NCBI RefSeq assembly: GCF_008974285.1
Contig: NZ_BKZV01000007.1
Location: forward strand, 174,840 to 238,839
Reading direction: 5' to 3'
DNA length: 64,000 nucleotides
DNA from: Thermogemmatispora aurantia
GTDB lineage: Bacteria; Chloroflexota; Ktedonobacteria; Ktedonobacterales; Ktedonobacteraceae
Shown here: piece by piece, positions 42,166 through 51,397 of the stretch
Layout: the number at the start of each line of letters is the position of its first letter
Position numbering within the stretch: position 1 is the stretch's first letter
Notes under the pieces: model-generated
Told to the model about the DNA's origin: nothing
The model's database searches: none
The model's input: the letters and a program-made list of their open reading frames with translations, nothing else
Translations under genes and position numbers: made by a program

Positions 42166-43058
42166 AATACACCTTCCTCCAGACAGAACCTCATGGCAGG
42201 TATGGCTCGCTCTGCCCTAACCTGCCTTGTCTTGCCTCACGCGCTCTCTGTCCCCAGGCAACTTGTGCAGGAAGCGTGCCGCTCCTGCCCTTGACAGAAG
42301 TGGCAAGAGTCATCTCCAGCCGGCTTGCAGGCAGTACAGCAGTCGATCAGCGCTCCTGACCCTGGCGCTTTGCTCTGCCCTAATCACTGTGGAACCCAGG
42401 CGCTGAGCCAGAAGGAGCGCCCTTGCTCCCGCTTCCTCCCGGGCCTTGCTGCTCGTCTGCTCCTTCGCTGGCTTCTCCACAGGACAGCTCTTGAAAACGC
42501 GCTTCTCGTGAAGCGTGACTATAGTCATGTTTTTAGAGTATTACAAGAAGCATATCCTTTTTTCTCCTGTGTTGACCTCCCTCGACCGGGGGGATGGTCC
42601 TGCAAAAAGCATTGATAGTCAGCCTGGTCGTCTCTCAATCTTCTGTTCTCTCTACTCCTTTCCTGGAAGGGACGGGGCACCACCTGTCACCGTCCAACGC
42701 CTCTCGCTTGCGGTGATTTCTCGACACAATGATATTATATATTTCTCTCTTTGTCTTATCAATATAGAAAGGAATATTATACAAGAATATTTAATCAGAT
42801 TTTTATGTCAACCTATGGGTATTCTTGTGTACCATTTGGCAACAGGAGAAGAAGCGGTCTGCGATGGAAGGGAAAGGAACTCATCCTTATCTCTGCCCGT
42901 GGCCTGGTAGCGTGTTCTATAATACTAGCGTTGCTGGCAGCCAGGAACGAGCGAGGCGGCAGCTGGATGGAGGGCGCTGAGCCGAGCGGGGAGCGACGCC
43001 GGGGAGAAGTAAGGAACAAGAGAAAGCAAATCTCAAAAGGAGGTGCTATCGTTGGCTT
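42166..43058. other. Gene-poor, partly AT-rich divergent region
   Basis: An 893-bp gap upstream of both the H-NOX gene (leftward) and the prenyltransferase gene (rightward). It contains a perfect 12-bp palindrome TGACTATAGTCA (42516-42527) and an AT-rich island (about 42720-42810). A TATAAT lies at 42918-42923. No frame in it has coding character. Confidence 0.45.
42918..42923 (+). promoter_or_regulatory. Possible -10 of the prenyltransferase gene
   Basis: A perfect TATAAT about 135 bp upstream of the prenyltransferase start. The -35 is poor (CTGCCC at 19 bp), so an activator may be needed. Confidence 0.4.
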
Positions 43059-43982
43059 ATGGAAAAGGTACGTATCTGGGCAACGGTGACACGGGCACGT
43101 ACGCTGCCTGTTATGGTTGCCCCGGTGGTCCTGGGGGCTGTTCTGGCCTGGCAGGAGGGCTACAGCTTCCAGTGGGGTCTCTTCCTGCTCACCCTGGTAG
43201 GAGCGCTTGCGGCCCATCTCGGTGCCAACGTCGTTAACGATGTCTTTGATTTCACGGCAGGAGCTGATGCCCGGGCGCTCCAGCTACAGAGCCAGGGCGA
43301 AGCACTCACCACTGGCTCACAGGCCCTCTTCAGCGGCAGAGCCTCGCTGGCCGACTATCGTCGGCTCTGGGTGATCCTCTTCGCCATAGCCTTGCTGTGT
43401 GGTCTCATCCTCAGTCTCTGGCGTCCCTGGGTCCTTGCCCTGGCTGGGGCCGGCTTTTTGCTAGCTTTCTTTTATGTCGCTCCTCCTCTACGGCTCGCTT
43501 ATATTGGCCGAGGCCTTGGAGAGCTAGACATCTTCCTCTCATTCGGTCTACTGCCACTGGTGGGTGCCTACTATGTTCAAGCAGGAAGTATCAATCTCTC
43601 TGCTATCCTCGCTGCTCTGCCTGTTGGACTCTACACCACTCTTGTACTCTACTTCCATCACTTTCTCCATTGGCGAGCTGATCGCGAAGTGGACAAAAAA
43701 ACACCAGTGGTGCTGCTGGGCGAGGCCAGAGCGCGGCAGCTGGGAGCGGCATTGCTGGGTCTCACGGCCCTCCTCATTGTCATCGACATTCTCCTTGGGG
43801 TCTTCCCCTGGTATGGCGTACTCGCCGCTCTCACAGTCATGCCTGTCTACCTGGCCCTACGCCGCGCCCAGGGCGAGCTGAAGCAGTATCTTGCTCTCAT
43901 GGCTCAGAACATGAGCAGCAATCTGCTCGCAGCGCTCTTGCTGGTGCTGGCCCTGCTTGTGCGAGGCTTCACGCATTTCTGA
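43059..43982 (+). CDS. UbiA-family prenyltransferase, MenA-like
   Basis: Integral membrane prenyltransferase of 307 residues, probably attaching a polyprenyl chain to dihydroxynaphthoate in menaquinone synthesis. About eight or nine hydrophobic helices are visible. The first Mg-diphosphate motif is NVVNDVFDFTAGAD (near 57-70), and the second is HHFLHWRADREVDKKTPVVLL with an Asp-rich DREVD near 209. AAAGGAGGTG lies 13 bases before the ATG. No other men genes are adjacent, so another aromatic acceptor is possible. Confidence 0.88.
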   Translation: MEKVRIWATVTRARTLPVMVAPVVLGAVLAWQEGYSFQWGLFLLTLVGALAAHLGANVVNDVFDFTAGADARALQLQSQGEALTTGSQALFSGRASLADYRRLWVILFAIALLCGLILSLWRPWVLALAGAGFLLAFFYVAPPLRLAYIGRGLGELDIFLSFGLLPLVGAYYVQAGSINLSAILAALPVGLYTTLVLYFHHFLHWRADREVDKKTPVVLLGEARARQLGAALLGLTALLIVIDILLGVFPWYGVLAALTVMPVYLALRRAQGELKQYLALMAQNMSSNLLAALLLVLALLVRGFTHF

Positions 43983-44002
43983 AGGAGAGTCTGGCGACCG
44001 GT

Positions 44003-44020
44003 TCAGCCCCGACGGGCTGA
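44003..44020 (+). terminator. Hairpin after the prenyltransferase gene
   Basis: TCAGCCC (44003-44009) and GGGCTGA (44014-44020) form a perfect 7-bp stem with a tight CGAC loop, 20 bp past the stop codon. Confidence 0.5.
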
Positions 44021-44102
44021 CTAGGCTTCTATCCCGCCATGCCTGCGCTCCGGCGACTAGCAGCCTCAGAGGCGGAGCAGGGTGCTGGCAGTGACGGGGG
44101 GT

Positions 44103-44939
44103 TCAGCGTGGTGGCCCTTGTTGAATGCGATGCAAGGTCTCTGCTGCCTCCTTCGCTGAAGGCAAGATGAATTCTACCCACCAGGTTGCCCCGGCCTCGG
44201 CAAACTGCAGGACCTGCCGCCGGGCCGCTACTGGGTTCTGGGGGCTGCTGCCACCTACCACGAGGTCGAACCCTTCCAGGCTGCCACGTTCAGCGAGCAA
44301 GAAACGCCGGATGGCCGTGACATCGCCTGGCGTCAGCAGGCCATCCTCTCCATCGCCAGCCAACTTAGCTGGACAGAAACCGTCCCAGCGCGCAGCTCGG
44401 CGGGCTGGGGCGCGGCGTGGCCAGAAACCGCCGATCCAGATCGGGATGTGTGGTTGCTGGAATGGAGCTGGTCTAAAAGTAAGAGGGCGCACCTGGTAGT
44501 AAGTCCCCTGGTAAGAGAAAGGCTGTCCGCTGAGCAGGCCCGCCAGAACCGTCAGCCCTTCGTCCAACATAGCCCCTCGCTGCTTCAGATCGCTGTTCTC
44601 TCCAAAATAGGAATCTTGCAGGTCGCCCAATCCGCAGCCCAGGATCAGCCGGCCCTGGGAGAGATGATCGAGCGTCACCGCCTCGCGAGCCACTTTCCAA
44701 GGCTGGCGCACTGGGAGCGGCACCACCGTGATTCCCAGGCGTATCCGACTGGTGTGCATAGCGATCGCTGTCAGTACCAGCCAGGGATCAAACGTTACCT
44801 GTGCTCTCTCCCAGTAGACCAGGTAATCCTCCAAAAAGACGCCGTCCCAGCCGGCAGCCTCGGCGGCACAGGCGTAGTCAACCAGGCGCTCAATAGAGCC
44901 ATTGATACCGGATAAAGGTAATGCTAATCCGTAGTGCAT
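44103..44939 (-). CDS. LLM-class flavin/F420-dependent oxidoreductase
   Basis: Luciferase-like monooxygenase-fold oxidoreductase of 278 residues. Family marks are YACAAEAAGWDGVFLEDYL near the N-terminus, RIRLGITVVPLPVRQPWKVA and LDHLSQGRLILGCGLGD, and IPIWIGGFWPRR. Such proteins use F420 or FMN; the substrate cannot be inferred. It lies downstream of the PQQ-propeller pseudogene on the same strand, with 24 bp between them, so they were probably co-transcribed. Confidence 0.9.
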   Translation of the reverse strand: MHYGLALPLSGINGSIERLVDYACAAEAAGWDGVFLEDYLVYWERAQVTFDPWLVLTAIAMHTSRIRLGITVVPLPVRQPWKVAREAVTLDHLSQGRLILGCGLGDLQDSYFGENSDLKQRGAMLDEGLTVLAGLLSGQPFSYQGTYYQVRPLTFRPAPFQQPHIPIWIGGFWPRRAPARRAARWDGFCPAKLAGDGEDGLLTPGDVTAIRRFLLAERGSLEGFDLVVGGSSPQNPVAARRQVLQFAEAGATWWVEFILPSAKEAAETLHRIQQGPPR

Positions 44940-44963
44940 ACAATTCTCCCTATGGACCAGATG

Positions 44964-46218
44964 CTACTCAGCCAGCGAACGCAACCAGTGCAAGTAGCCG
45001 CTGCTGCTATCGAGGGCTGCCAGCTGTCCGCTAGAAGTACTGACATAGAGCTGCAGTGGATTGGTCGGCGCCAGGGCAAGATCTCTGATAGTGTCAGCAA
45101 AACGGGTTTGCCAGCGAAACTGACCAGTAGTGCCATCGAGAGCCAGCACCGCGTTATTATTCACCGCAGCATACAACATCGTACCGACAACATCGTACCG
45201 TTCGGCTGAACGCTCATCAACCCCTGGCCAGGGTAGCGCTGTTGCCAGAGCGGTTGACCATTGCTGACAGAGACTGCCATAAGCTGGGCCTGCGGCTGAT
45301 CCTGACGCTCCAGAGCTAGATAGAACATGCCATTGTACTCCTGGGCCAGGATAGCAGGAAGAGAGTCACAGCGCCGCCATAGGTATTGCCGGGCGCGGTC
45401 TTGGCCACATCAGTCAGCGCAAAAAGAACCTGTCCTGTCTTGGCCTCCAAGGCCTTGATCAGCGCTGCTGAGGTCAACGAGTAGACCAGATAGCGTTTCC
45501 CATCAATGAGCGTATTCGCGAAAAGGCGACCTTCCTCTGTCCCTTGCCAGAGCAGATGGCCATCGCTGGCACGTATAGCCGCTACAATTGTTCTCTCTCC
45601 AGAGCCTGGGAGACAAGGAAGGCTGGCACGTGGGGTCACTGCTGGCGAAGCAGCAAAGCAGGGGTCGCTAATATAGACCCCTCCATTGGCCACGAAAGGC
45701 GAAGAAGGCAGGAACTGGGAAGCCGCAACCGGCAGGGTGTAGCGCCAAAAGAGACGTCCATCGTGGGCCTGTACGACGGAGAGTATGCCCTTACTGGAGA
45801 AGGCGTAGAGCGTATCGCTGCTGACTGTCAGCAGAAGATTTTGGTCGCTCGTCAGAAGGGCAGCCGACTCAAGAGTTGCAGTGCTGGGCGGAGCGCTCGC
45901 TCCAAGTAGGAAGGCCGCCCGCAGTAGAGGAAGAAGCACGGCTAGCAGCAGTATCAGCAGCAATAGGTCCAAGGCGCTGCCCAACAGCCAACGGCGAGCG
46001 CGAGCCTCTTCCCATCAGCGCAGCCAGGGAAATGGCACCTGCGAAGCGCCGGGCAGAGGGACAAGCTGCGGCTCTTCCACTATTGCAGGAGATGATCCCG
46101 GCTCAGCCTCAGCTTGTGACTCAGCTGCCGAAGGAGGAGTCCAGGAAGTCCCAGCAGAAGACGAATCGTCGGCGAAGAAGCCATGATGAGACTCGGGCAT
46201 GTCTGCTCTCTCCCCCAT
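44964..46218 (-). pseudogene. Decayed membrane-anchored PQQ-like beta-propeller gene
   Basis: Three pieces together read as one protein of about 417 residues: an acidic cytoplasmic N-terminus (46218-46018), a membrane helix (LDLLLLILLLAVLLPLL) and PQQ-type propeller repeats (LYAFSSKGILSVVQAHDGRLFWRY, quoted as a repeat example; AAIRASDGHLLWQGT; LALDGTTGQFRWQTR; LAALDSSSGYLHWLR). Three lesions break it. An in-frame TGA at 46015-46017 separates WLR from WEEARARRW. A one-base loss near 45355-45368 shifts the frame. A 14-bp tandem duplication at 45173-45200 shifts it again. Removing the duplication restores the frame exactly. Homologues of this type are quinoprotein-like or structural; activity is now presumably lost. 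Confidence 0.8.
45173..45200. repeat. 14-bp tandem duplication inside pseudogene
   Basis: ACAACATCGTACCG occurs twice head to tail (45173-45186 and 45187-45200). Deleting one copy joins the QPNGTML frame to the downstream YAAVNNNAVLALDG frame. Confidence 0.9.
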
Positions 46219-46290
46219 GCTGGAGGCTTGCTAGAGTGAAGCCTATTGAACATCCTCCACTCTTACAAAAAGCCAACGAAGAAAGATTTG

Positions 46291-46332
46291 TCTCTGGCTC
46301 CTGGCTCTCCCATAGGGGCCGGGAGCCAGAGA
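46291..46332 (-). terminator. Hairpin downstream of thiolase gene
   Basis: TCTCTGGCTCC (46291-46301) pairs perfectly with GGAGCCAGAGA (46322-46332), an 11-bp stem about 90 bp past the thiolase stop on the minus strand. The U-tract is weak. Confidence 0.55.
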
Positions 46333-46417
46333 CTCTGATTCCATCTCATCTCGCCCGTGTCAGAGCGTAAGGCGGCAGTGCAGAGCCATGCCGTGCCAGG
46401 GCGCCTCTCCCCCACTG

Positions 46418-47605
46418 CTAAGCGACATTCTCGAAAACAGCGGCAATGCCCTGGCCGCCACCAATACAGAGCGAGGCCACCCCGTATTTCAAATGGTGGC
46501 GACGCAGCTCATGCAGCAAGGTAATTGTCAAACGGGCCCCGCTGGCGGCCAGCGGATGGCCAATTGAAATGCCCCCACCGTTCACATTGGTCTTCTCACG
46601 CGGCAAGTCCAGCTCCCTCTCCACCGCCAGGTACTGGGCGGCAAAAGCCTCATTGACCTCGATACGGTCCATATCCTCCAGGCGCAGATCTGCCCGCTTG
46701 AGCGCCTGACGAATCGCCGGCGCCGGGCCGATGCCCATAATCTCAGGAGGCACGCCCACTACACTCCAAGAGACCAGGCGAGCCATCGGCTGCAGATTGT
46801 GGCGCCTCACCGCCTCCTCAGTAGCCAGGACCACACAGGCGCCCGCATCGTTAATTCCGCTGGCATTGCCAGCAGTTACCACACCGCCCTCGCGGAAGCG
46901 TGCGGGCAGCTTAGCGAGAGCCTCCAGCGAGGTATCGCGAATGCCCTCATCCTGGCTGAACTCCACCGCATTGCCCTTACGATCGCGCACCGTCACCGGT
47001 ACAATCTCCTCTGCCAGCCAGCCAGCTTGCTGAGCGCGACGTGCAGCCACCTGACTGCGCAGCGCGTAGGCATCGACCTCCTCGCGCGTCAACCCATAGC
47101 GCTCGGCCAGGTTCTCCGCCGTAATGGCCATCCCGCAGCCGATATATGTATCGATCAAGGCCTCCCACAAGCTATCTTCCAGCTGCGGGGCCTGACCCAG
47201 CTTAAACCCAAAGCGGGCGCCGCGAATCACATGGGGAGCCTGGGTCATATTCTCCGCTCCGCCGGCCAGTGCGATCTGTCCCTCGCCAAGCAGGAGGAGC
47301 TGAGCCGCACTCACGATAGCCTGCAGACCCGAACCGCACAAGCGATTGACCGTCAAAGCTGGCACCTCGATCGGGAGGCCAGCCTTCAAAGCGATATGAC
47401 GGGCAAAATAGATAGCGTCCTTGCTTGTCTGCAGCACGTTGCCCATCACTACCTGGTCGACCAGTGCCGGCTCGACCTTGCTCCGTCGCAACGCCTCTTT
47501 GGCGGCGACCACGCCCAGATCGATAGCGCTGATCTCCGAGAGGGAGCCTTGCAAAACACCGACCGGTGTGCGTGCTCCTGCGATAATAAAGATATCTTGC
47601 GGCAT
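46418..47605 (-). CDS. Acetyl-CoA C-acyltransferase (thiolase)
   Basis: Thiolase of 395 residues that condenses two acetyl-CoA or cleaves 3-ketoacyl-CoA. The nucleophilic cysteine is Cys90 in NRLCGSGLQA. The catalytic histidine lies in GGGISIGHPLAASGAR and the second cysteine in SLCIGGGQGIA near the end. The N-terminus FIIAGARTPVGVLQG is standard. Length and active-site context suit an acetoacetyl-CoA thiolase. It is divergent from the acetate transporter gene 700 bp away; both may serve acetyl-unit metabolism. Confidence 0.95.
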   Translation of the reverse strand: MPQDIFIIAGARTPVGVLQGSLSEISAIDLGVVAAKEALRRSKVEPALVDQVVMGNVLQTSKDAIYFARHIALKAGLPIEVPALTVNRLCGSGLQAIVSAAQLLLLGEGQIALAGGAENMTQAPHVIRGARFGFKLGQAPQLEDSLWEALIDTYIGCGMAITAENLAERYGLTREEVDAYALRSQVAARRAQQAGWLAEEIVPVTVRDRKGNAVEFSQDEGIRDTSLEALAKLPARFREGGVVTAGNASGINDAGACVVLATEEAVRRHNLQPMARLVSWSVVGVPPEIMGIGPAPAIRQALKRADLRLEDMDRIEVNEAFAAQYLAVERELDLPREKTNVNGGGISIGHPLAASGARLTITLLHELRRHHLKYGVASLCIGGGQGIAAVFENVA

Positions 47606-48313
47606 CGAATCACCTCATCTTTGATGGTGAAAGGAAAGCAACATATATGCACTAGCATGCGATGGCGACAGAGGCGCAGGCCGCGGTCGAAGAGAGAGCC
47701 TGCCCTGGCGCGCGTTCTGTTGCCAGTGTACCACATTGGCAGGCGAGTGCCCAGGCGGACAGTTTCCCTGGAAGTAGAAGGCCAGGCGAGTGAGGTGATT
47801 GCTCTGGCCAACGACCTGGGCGAGCCTGGCGGGCGACTTCCTCTATTTGTCTCTCCTTGCGTGGCATGCTCCTGACCCTTGTTGCGAGGGCGAGCCTGTA
47901 AAGGAGCCTGCTAGAGCCAGTTTGGCCCTTAGAAAGCCGTAGAACCACATTCCGACAGCCCGCGAAATGTGTTATAATAATCACGTACACCACTCCTCTG
48001 ATGCGGTCATAATTACTGAGCAATAGCCAACTGCAGAAAGGGAGGTGCTGGGCGCCAATCTCATCCATAAATAGGCATATGCCTTGTTATGGAAGCTGTG
48101 GGTGAGGGCGCACCTGAGCGGGTGCGAGGGCAGATAGAAGGTGTTTGCGACATCTGGTGGTGGCGACCTCCTACCTGGTAGGTAGCAGGCAGAGTCGCCT
48201 GTGGAGAGTGCAGGTCCGGGCAGCGAAGCTAGCAGAGAGCTGAGTGCCCGAGCCGGTAAGCGAGGCACACCGTGCCTGATCATTAATATCTCGACAGAAA
48301 GGTGGGAACGTCA
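47606..48313. other. Divergent intergenic region with long structured leader
   Basis: A 708-bp gap between the thiolase and acetate transporter genes. A TATAAT at 47973-47978 would give a leader of roughly 325 nt for the transporter. That leader is rich in potential stems, e.g. CCTACC/GGTAGG near 48170 and AGGCAC-ACC-GTGCCT (48263-48277). I did not recognise a known riboswitch or T-box core in it. Confidence 0.45.
47973..47978 (+). promoter_or_regulatory. Probable -10 element of acetate transporter gene
   Basis: A perfect TATAAT with a weak -35 (TTCCGA, 47950-47955, 17 bp spacing), about 340 bp upstream of the transporter start. Confidence 0.45.
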
Positions 48314-48901
48314 ATGGCCCAGATTGCAGCAGAGCGCAGCGAACCCGCTGCCGCCGCAGTTGCCAATCCCGCTCCACTTGGCCTGGCCGCATTTGCCTTG
48401 ACCACATTTGTCCTTAGTGTTGTCAATGCCGGTCTTGTCTCCAGCAATGGTATCAATGATGTTCTTGGTCTGGCATTCTTCTATGGTGGCCTGGCGCAGT
48501 TGCTAGCGGGCATGTGGGAATTCCGCAACCGCAACACCCTTGGAGCCACGGCCTTCTCGACCTACGGTGCTTTCTGGTTGGCCTTTGGCTTTACCGTCTG
48601 GCAGAAGCTGCTGGTGACTGGTCCGATCCTGGGCTGGTTCATGCTGGCCTGGGGGTTGATCACCCTGCTCTTCTTCCTGAGCGCCCTGCGCACCGATATA
48701 GCCCTGATGGCCGTTCTCTTCTTCCTCTTCCTGACCTTTGTGGTACTGGGCATTGCTGAGTTCAGCGGCAACTCGGTGATCACCAACGTTGCTGGCTGGC
48801 TTGGCATCGTGACCGCTCTGCTGGCCTGGTATCGCTCCTGGGCAGGGATTCTGGAGAGCGGTCAGGGGCCGTTCCGCCTGCCGGTTGGGCCAATGGCCTG
48901 A
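48314..48901 (+). CDS. satP: Acetate/succinate transporter, GPR1/FUN34/SatP family
   Basis: Six-helix membrane transporter for acetate and related short acids, 195 residues. The ATG at 48314 was preferred to an upstream GTG because AAAGGTGGG lies eight bases before it. The signature NPAPLGLAAFALTTFVLS near residue 18 is the family's NPAPLGL motif. Other marks are FFYGGLAQLLAGMWEFRNRN and TYGAFWLAF. It may feed acetate to the acetate kinase at 6592 and, via acetyl-CoA, to the thiolase next door. Confidence 0.94.
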   Translation: MAQIAAERSEPAAAAVANPAPLGLAAFALTTFVLSVVNAGLVSSNGINDVLGLAFFYGGLAQLLAGMWEFRNRNTLGATAFSTYGAFWLAFGFTVWQKLLVTGPILGWFMLAWGLITLLFFLSALRTDIALMAVLFFLFLTFVVLGIAEFSGNSVITNVAGWLGIVTALLAWYRSWAGILESGQGPFRLPVGPMA

Positions 48902-48979
48902 GCTGGCTAACTCGTTAATGATAGAGGGCTTATAAGGCAAGGTTCATCTCATCGCCGCAGCAGAGACAAGAGTGGTAGC

Positions 48980-49018
48980 GGCGTGACAGGCCAGCCACCT
49001 GTCACGCCCCTTTGTTTC
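48980..49018 (+). terminator. Terminator after acetate transporter gene
   Basis: GGCGTGACAGG (48980-48990) and CCTGTCACGCC (48998-49008) form a perfect 11-bp stem with a 7-nt loop, followed by CCTTTGTTTCT. It is about 80 bp past the stop codon. Confidence 0.75.
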
Positions 49019-49172
49019 TGGCCCAAACGGGGTACTCCCTGGCCGTCTCCCCTTCTTCCCCCTCTTCCTGGGCAGTGCAGTCTACTCGTGTTCCTTGTCC
49101 CCCCTCTTGGTTACACTCTCTGCCTGTCTTTGGAAGGGCAAGGCAGAAGAAGGTGGACTGGTCCCCCGGGCC

Positions 49173-49201
49173 TTGACCGGGCGAGAGAGCTACGCTATAG
49201 T
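49173..49201 (+). promoter_or_regulatory. Promoter of argS
   Basis: TTGACC (49173-49178), a 17-bp spacer and TATAGT (49196-49201) match a vegetative promoter; the start would be near 49208, giving a 66-nt leader. The rest of the 372-bp gap (48902-49273) holds the terminator above and nothing else recognised. Confidence 0.7.
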
Positions 49202-49273
49202 GTAACGCAAACGTTTCACTCTAGAATCACTCAACTGCATTCGTCCGTGTTGCGGATTGTTTAGTGAGGCCGT

Positions 49274-51343
49274 ATGACAACAAGCACAGAGGCACAGGAA
49301 ACCGCCGAAGCGGCACCGAGAGATCTCCATGAGTATCTCAGCGCACTGGTTAGAGAAGCGGCGAGGAGCTACCTGGCCCGTGAGCAAATCGATTATCCTG
49401 TTGAGGAACTCCCCATCGACCTGGGCTTCTCCGCCCAGGCCAGCTTTGGGGACTACTCCGTTCCACTCATGTCATGGGCCGCGAAGAATCGCCTGGGGCG
49501 GCCACCGCTGGTCATCGCCGAGGCCCTGGCCGACTATCTGCGTTCGCTGAACCTGCCGACGCTGCAGGAGGTCACGGCCACGCGCCCGGGCTATCTCAAC
49601 TTTCGTCTGAACCGCCCGTTGGTGAGTCGTGACATCATGGTACGTGTGCTAGAGGCTGGCCCTGACTTTGGGCAGAGCGAGACAGGGGTGGGCACCAAGG
49701 TAGTGGTCGAGCATACGAATATCAACAGCAACAAAGCGGCCCACGTTGGCCACCTGCGGAACTCATGCTTAGGAGATACCCTGGTACGTATGCTGCGGAC
49801 CCAGGGCTACCAGGTTGAAGCCCAGAACTACATCGACGATACCGGAGTTCAGGTGGCCGACGTCGTTGTCGGCTTCACCCTCCTCAAGGAAGGTCGGCTC
49901 CATCTCCCTGAGGGTGATGAGCCTTTGCCAGGCGAGCCGTTTGACTACTACTGCTCCCGGGTCTACGTTGCTGTGGGCAAAGCTTACGACGAGCAGCCGG
50001 AGCTACTGGAGCGGCGTCGTGCAGTGCTGCGGGCTATTGAGCACGGCAGTGAGGCCGAGGCCGGTCGGCCAGAGGAGGGAGCGGATTACGCAGCCCTGGC
50101 CGCCGATCTCTCCCAGCGCATTGTGCAGGCTCACCTCAAGACCATGTCCCGACTGAATATCTCCTATGACCTGCTCACCTGGGAGTCGGCCATTCTCCAT
50201 AGTGGCCTCTGGAAGAGAACCTTCGAGGTCCTGAAAAACCGCGGCCTGCTGCGGCGCCCTGAGAGCGGCAAGCTGGCCGGTTGTTGGATTCTGCCGTTTG
50301 GCGAAGGTGAGTCGCAGGACGAGGAGAGTGAGCATACGCTGGACAAAGTGCTGGTCAAGAGCGATGGAACGGCGACCTACACCGCCAAGGATATCGCGTA
50401 CCAGCTCTGGAAGTTTGGCCTGACCGATGATCCGGCCTTTGATGTACACTTCACCTTTGTGCCGTGGGGGCGCCAGCACGATGGGCGCCTGCTCTGGACT
50501 ATGCGCACCCCGGGACTTCAGGGGGAGGCGAGTCAGGAGGGCGATCCGCTCCGTTTCGGCCATGCCCAGCGCGTTATTAACGTCATCGATGTACGCCAGT
50601 CCTATGCCCAGCAAGTAGTCTACGAGAGCCTGCGCCGCCTCGGCTATGAGGAGCAGGCCAGCAACTCGACGCACCTTGCCTACGAGATTGTCACCCTCTC
50701 CGCTGCGACCGCAGCAAGTCTGGGAGTGGACATCTCCGATGGGCGCGAGTTCTATCCGATGTCGGGGCGCAAGGGCATCGAGATCAAGGCCGACGACCTG
50801 ATCAATGCGGCTATTGCCCGTATGAAGGAGGTCAAGCCGGACCTGCCCGACGAGACCGCGGCCATTCTAGGGGCCTCGGCGATCCGCTACTTTATGATCC
50901 GTTTTAGCCTGCAGCAGGTGATCGCCCTTGATATGGAGGAAGCGCTCCGACCAACGGGAGACACCGGGGTCTATCTCCAGTATGCCTATGCGCGCGCCAA
51001 TAGCATTCTGCGCCGCCTGCAAGAGAGCGGCTACGAGGTCCCTGAGCGCCTGGAGGAGTTGCCGCCGGTCCTGGAGCAGAGCGAGTGGGAGTTGTTGCGC
51101 CATATCGATGCCTATCCGCGTCGCCTGGCGGAGGCGACCAGCCATCTGGCGCCCAATCTGCTGGCCGCCTATGCCTATGACCTGGCCGCTCACTTCAGTG
51201 ATTTCTATGAGCATACGCCTCCCATCGTCAAGGAGGAGGACCAGCGCGTCAAGGCCTTCCGCGCCTGGATTGTGCGCACCACGGCGCAGGTAATGAATAA
51301 TGCTCTGCGCACACTCGGCTTTATTCCACTGGAGCGCGTCTGA
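49274..51343 (+). CDS. argS: Arginyl-tRNA synthetase
   Basis: Class I synthetase charging tRNA-Arg, 689 residues. The ATP-binding HIGH-like motif appears as HTNINSNKAAHVGHLRNS near residue 150. The KMSKS counterpart reads YPMSGRKGIEIKADDL, i.e. an MSGRKG form, seen in one arginyl class. The C-terminal anticodon-binding helical domain (about 560-689) includes LLRHIDAYPRRLAEA and NNALRTLGFIPLERV. The N-terminal Add-1 domain opens the protein. It has its own promoter and is followed 55 bp later by an LLM oxidoreductase gene. Confidence 0.96.
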   Translation: MTTSTEAQETAEAAPRDLHEYLSALVREAARSYLAREQIDYPVEELPIDLGFSAQASFGDYSVPLMSWAAKNRLGRPPLVIAEALADYLRSLNLPTLQEVTATRPGYLNFRLNRPLVSRDIMVRVLEAGPDFGQSETGVGTKVVVEHTNINSNKAAHVGHLRNSCLGDTLVRMLRTQGYQVEAQNYIDDTGVQVADVVVGFTLLKEGRLHLPEGDEPLPGEPFDYYCSRVYVAVGKAYDEQPELLERRRAVLRAIEHGSEAEAGRPEEGADYAALAADLSQRIVQAHLKTMSRLNISYDLLTWESAILHSGLWKRTFEVLKNRGLLRRPESGKLAGCWILPFGEGESQDEESEHTLDKVLVKSDGTATYTAKDIAYQLWKFGLTDDPAFDVHFTFVPWGRQHDGRLLWTMRTPGLQGEASQEGDPLRFGHAQRVINVIDVRQSYAQQVVYESLRRLGYEEQASNSTHLAYEIVTLSAATAASLGVDISDGREFYPMSGRKGIEIKADDLINAAIARMKEVKPDLPDETAAILGASAIRYFMIRFSLQQVIALDMEEALRPTGDTGVYLQYAYARANSILRRLQESGYEVPERLEELPPVLEQSEWELLRHIDAYPRRLAEATSHLAPNLLAAYAYDLAAHFSDFYEHTPPIVKEEDQRVKAFRAWIVRTTAQVMNNALRTLGFIPLERV

Positions 51344-51397
51344 GCCGCAGAGTAAGCGCACATCAAGCAAGCGCGAGGTAGAAAGAAGCAGACAGCA

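Noticed and set aside
46015..46017. In-frame TGA read as selenocysteine
   Set aside because: No reason for selenocysteine in a juxtamembrane segment, and two frameshift lesions in the same gene point to decay.
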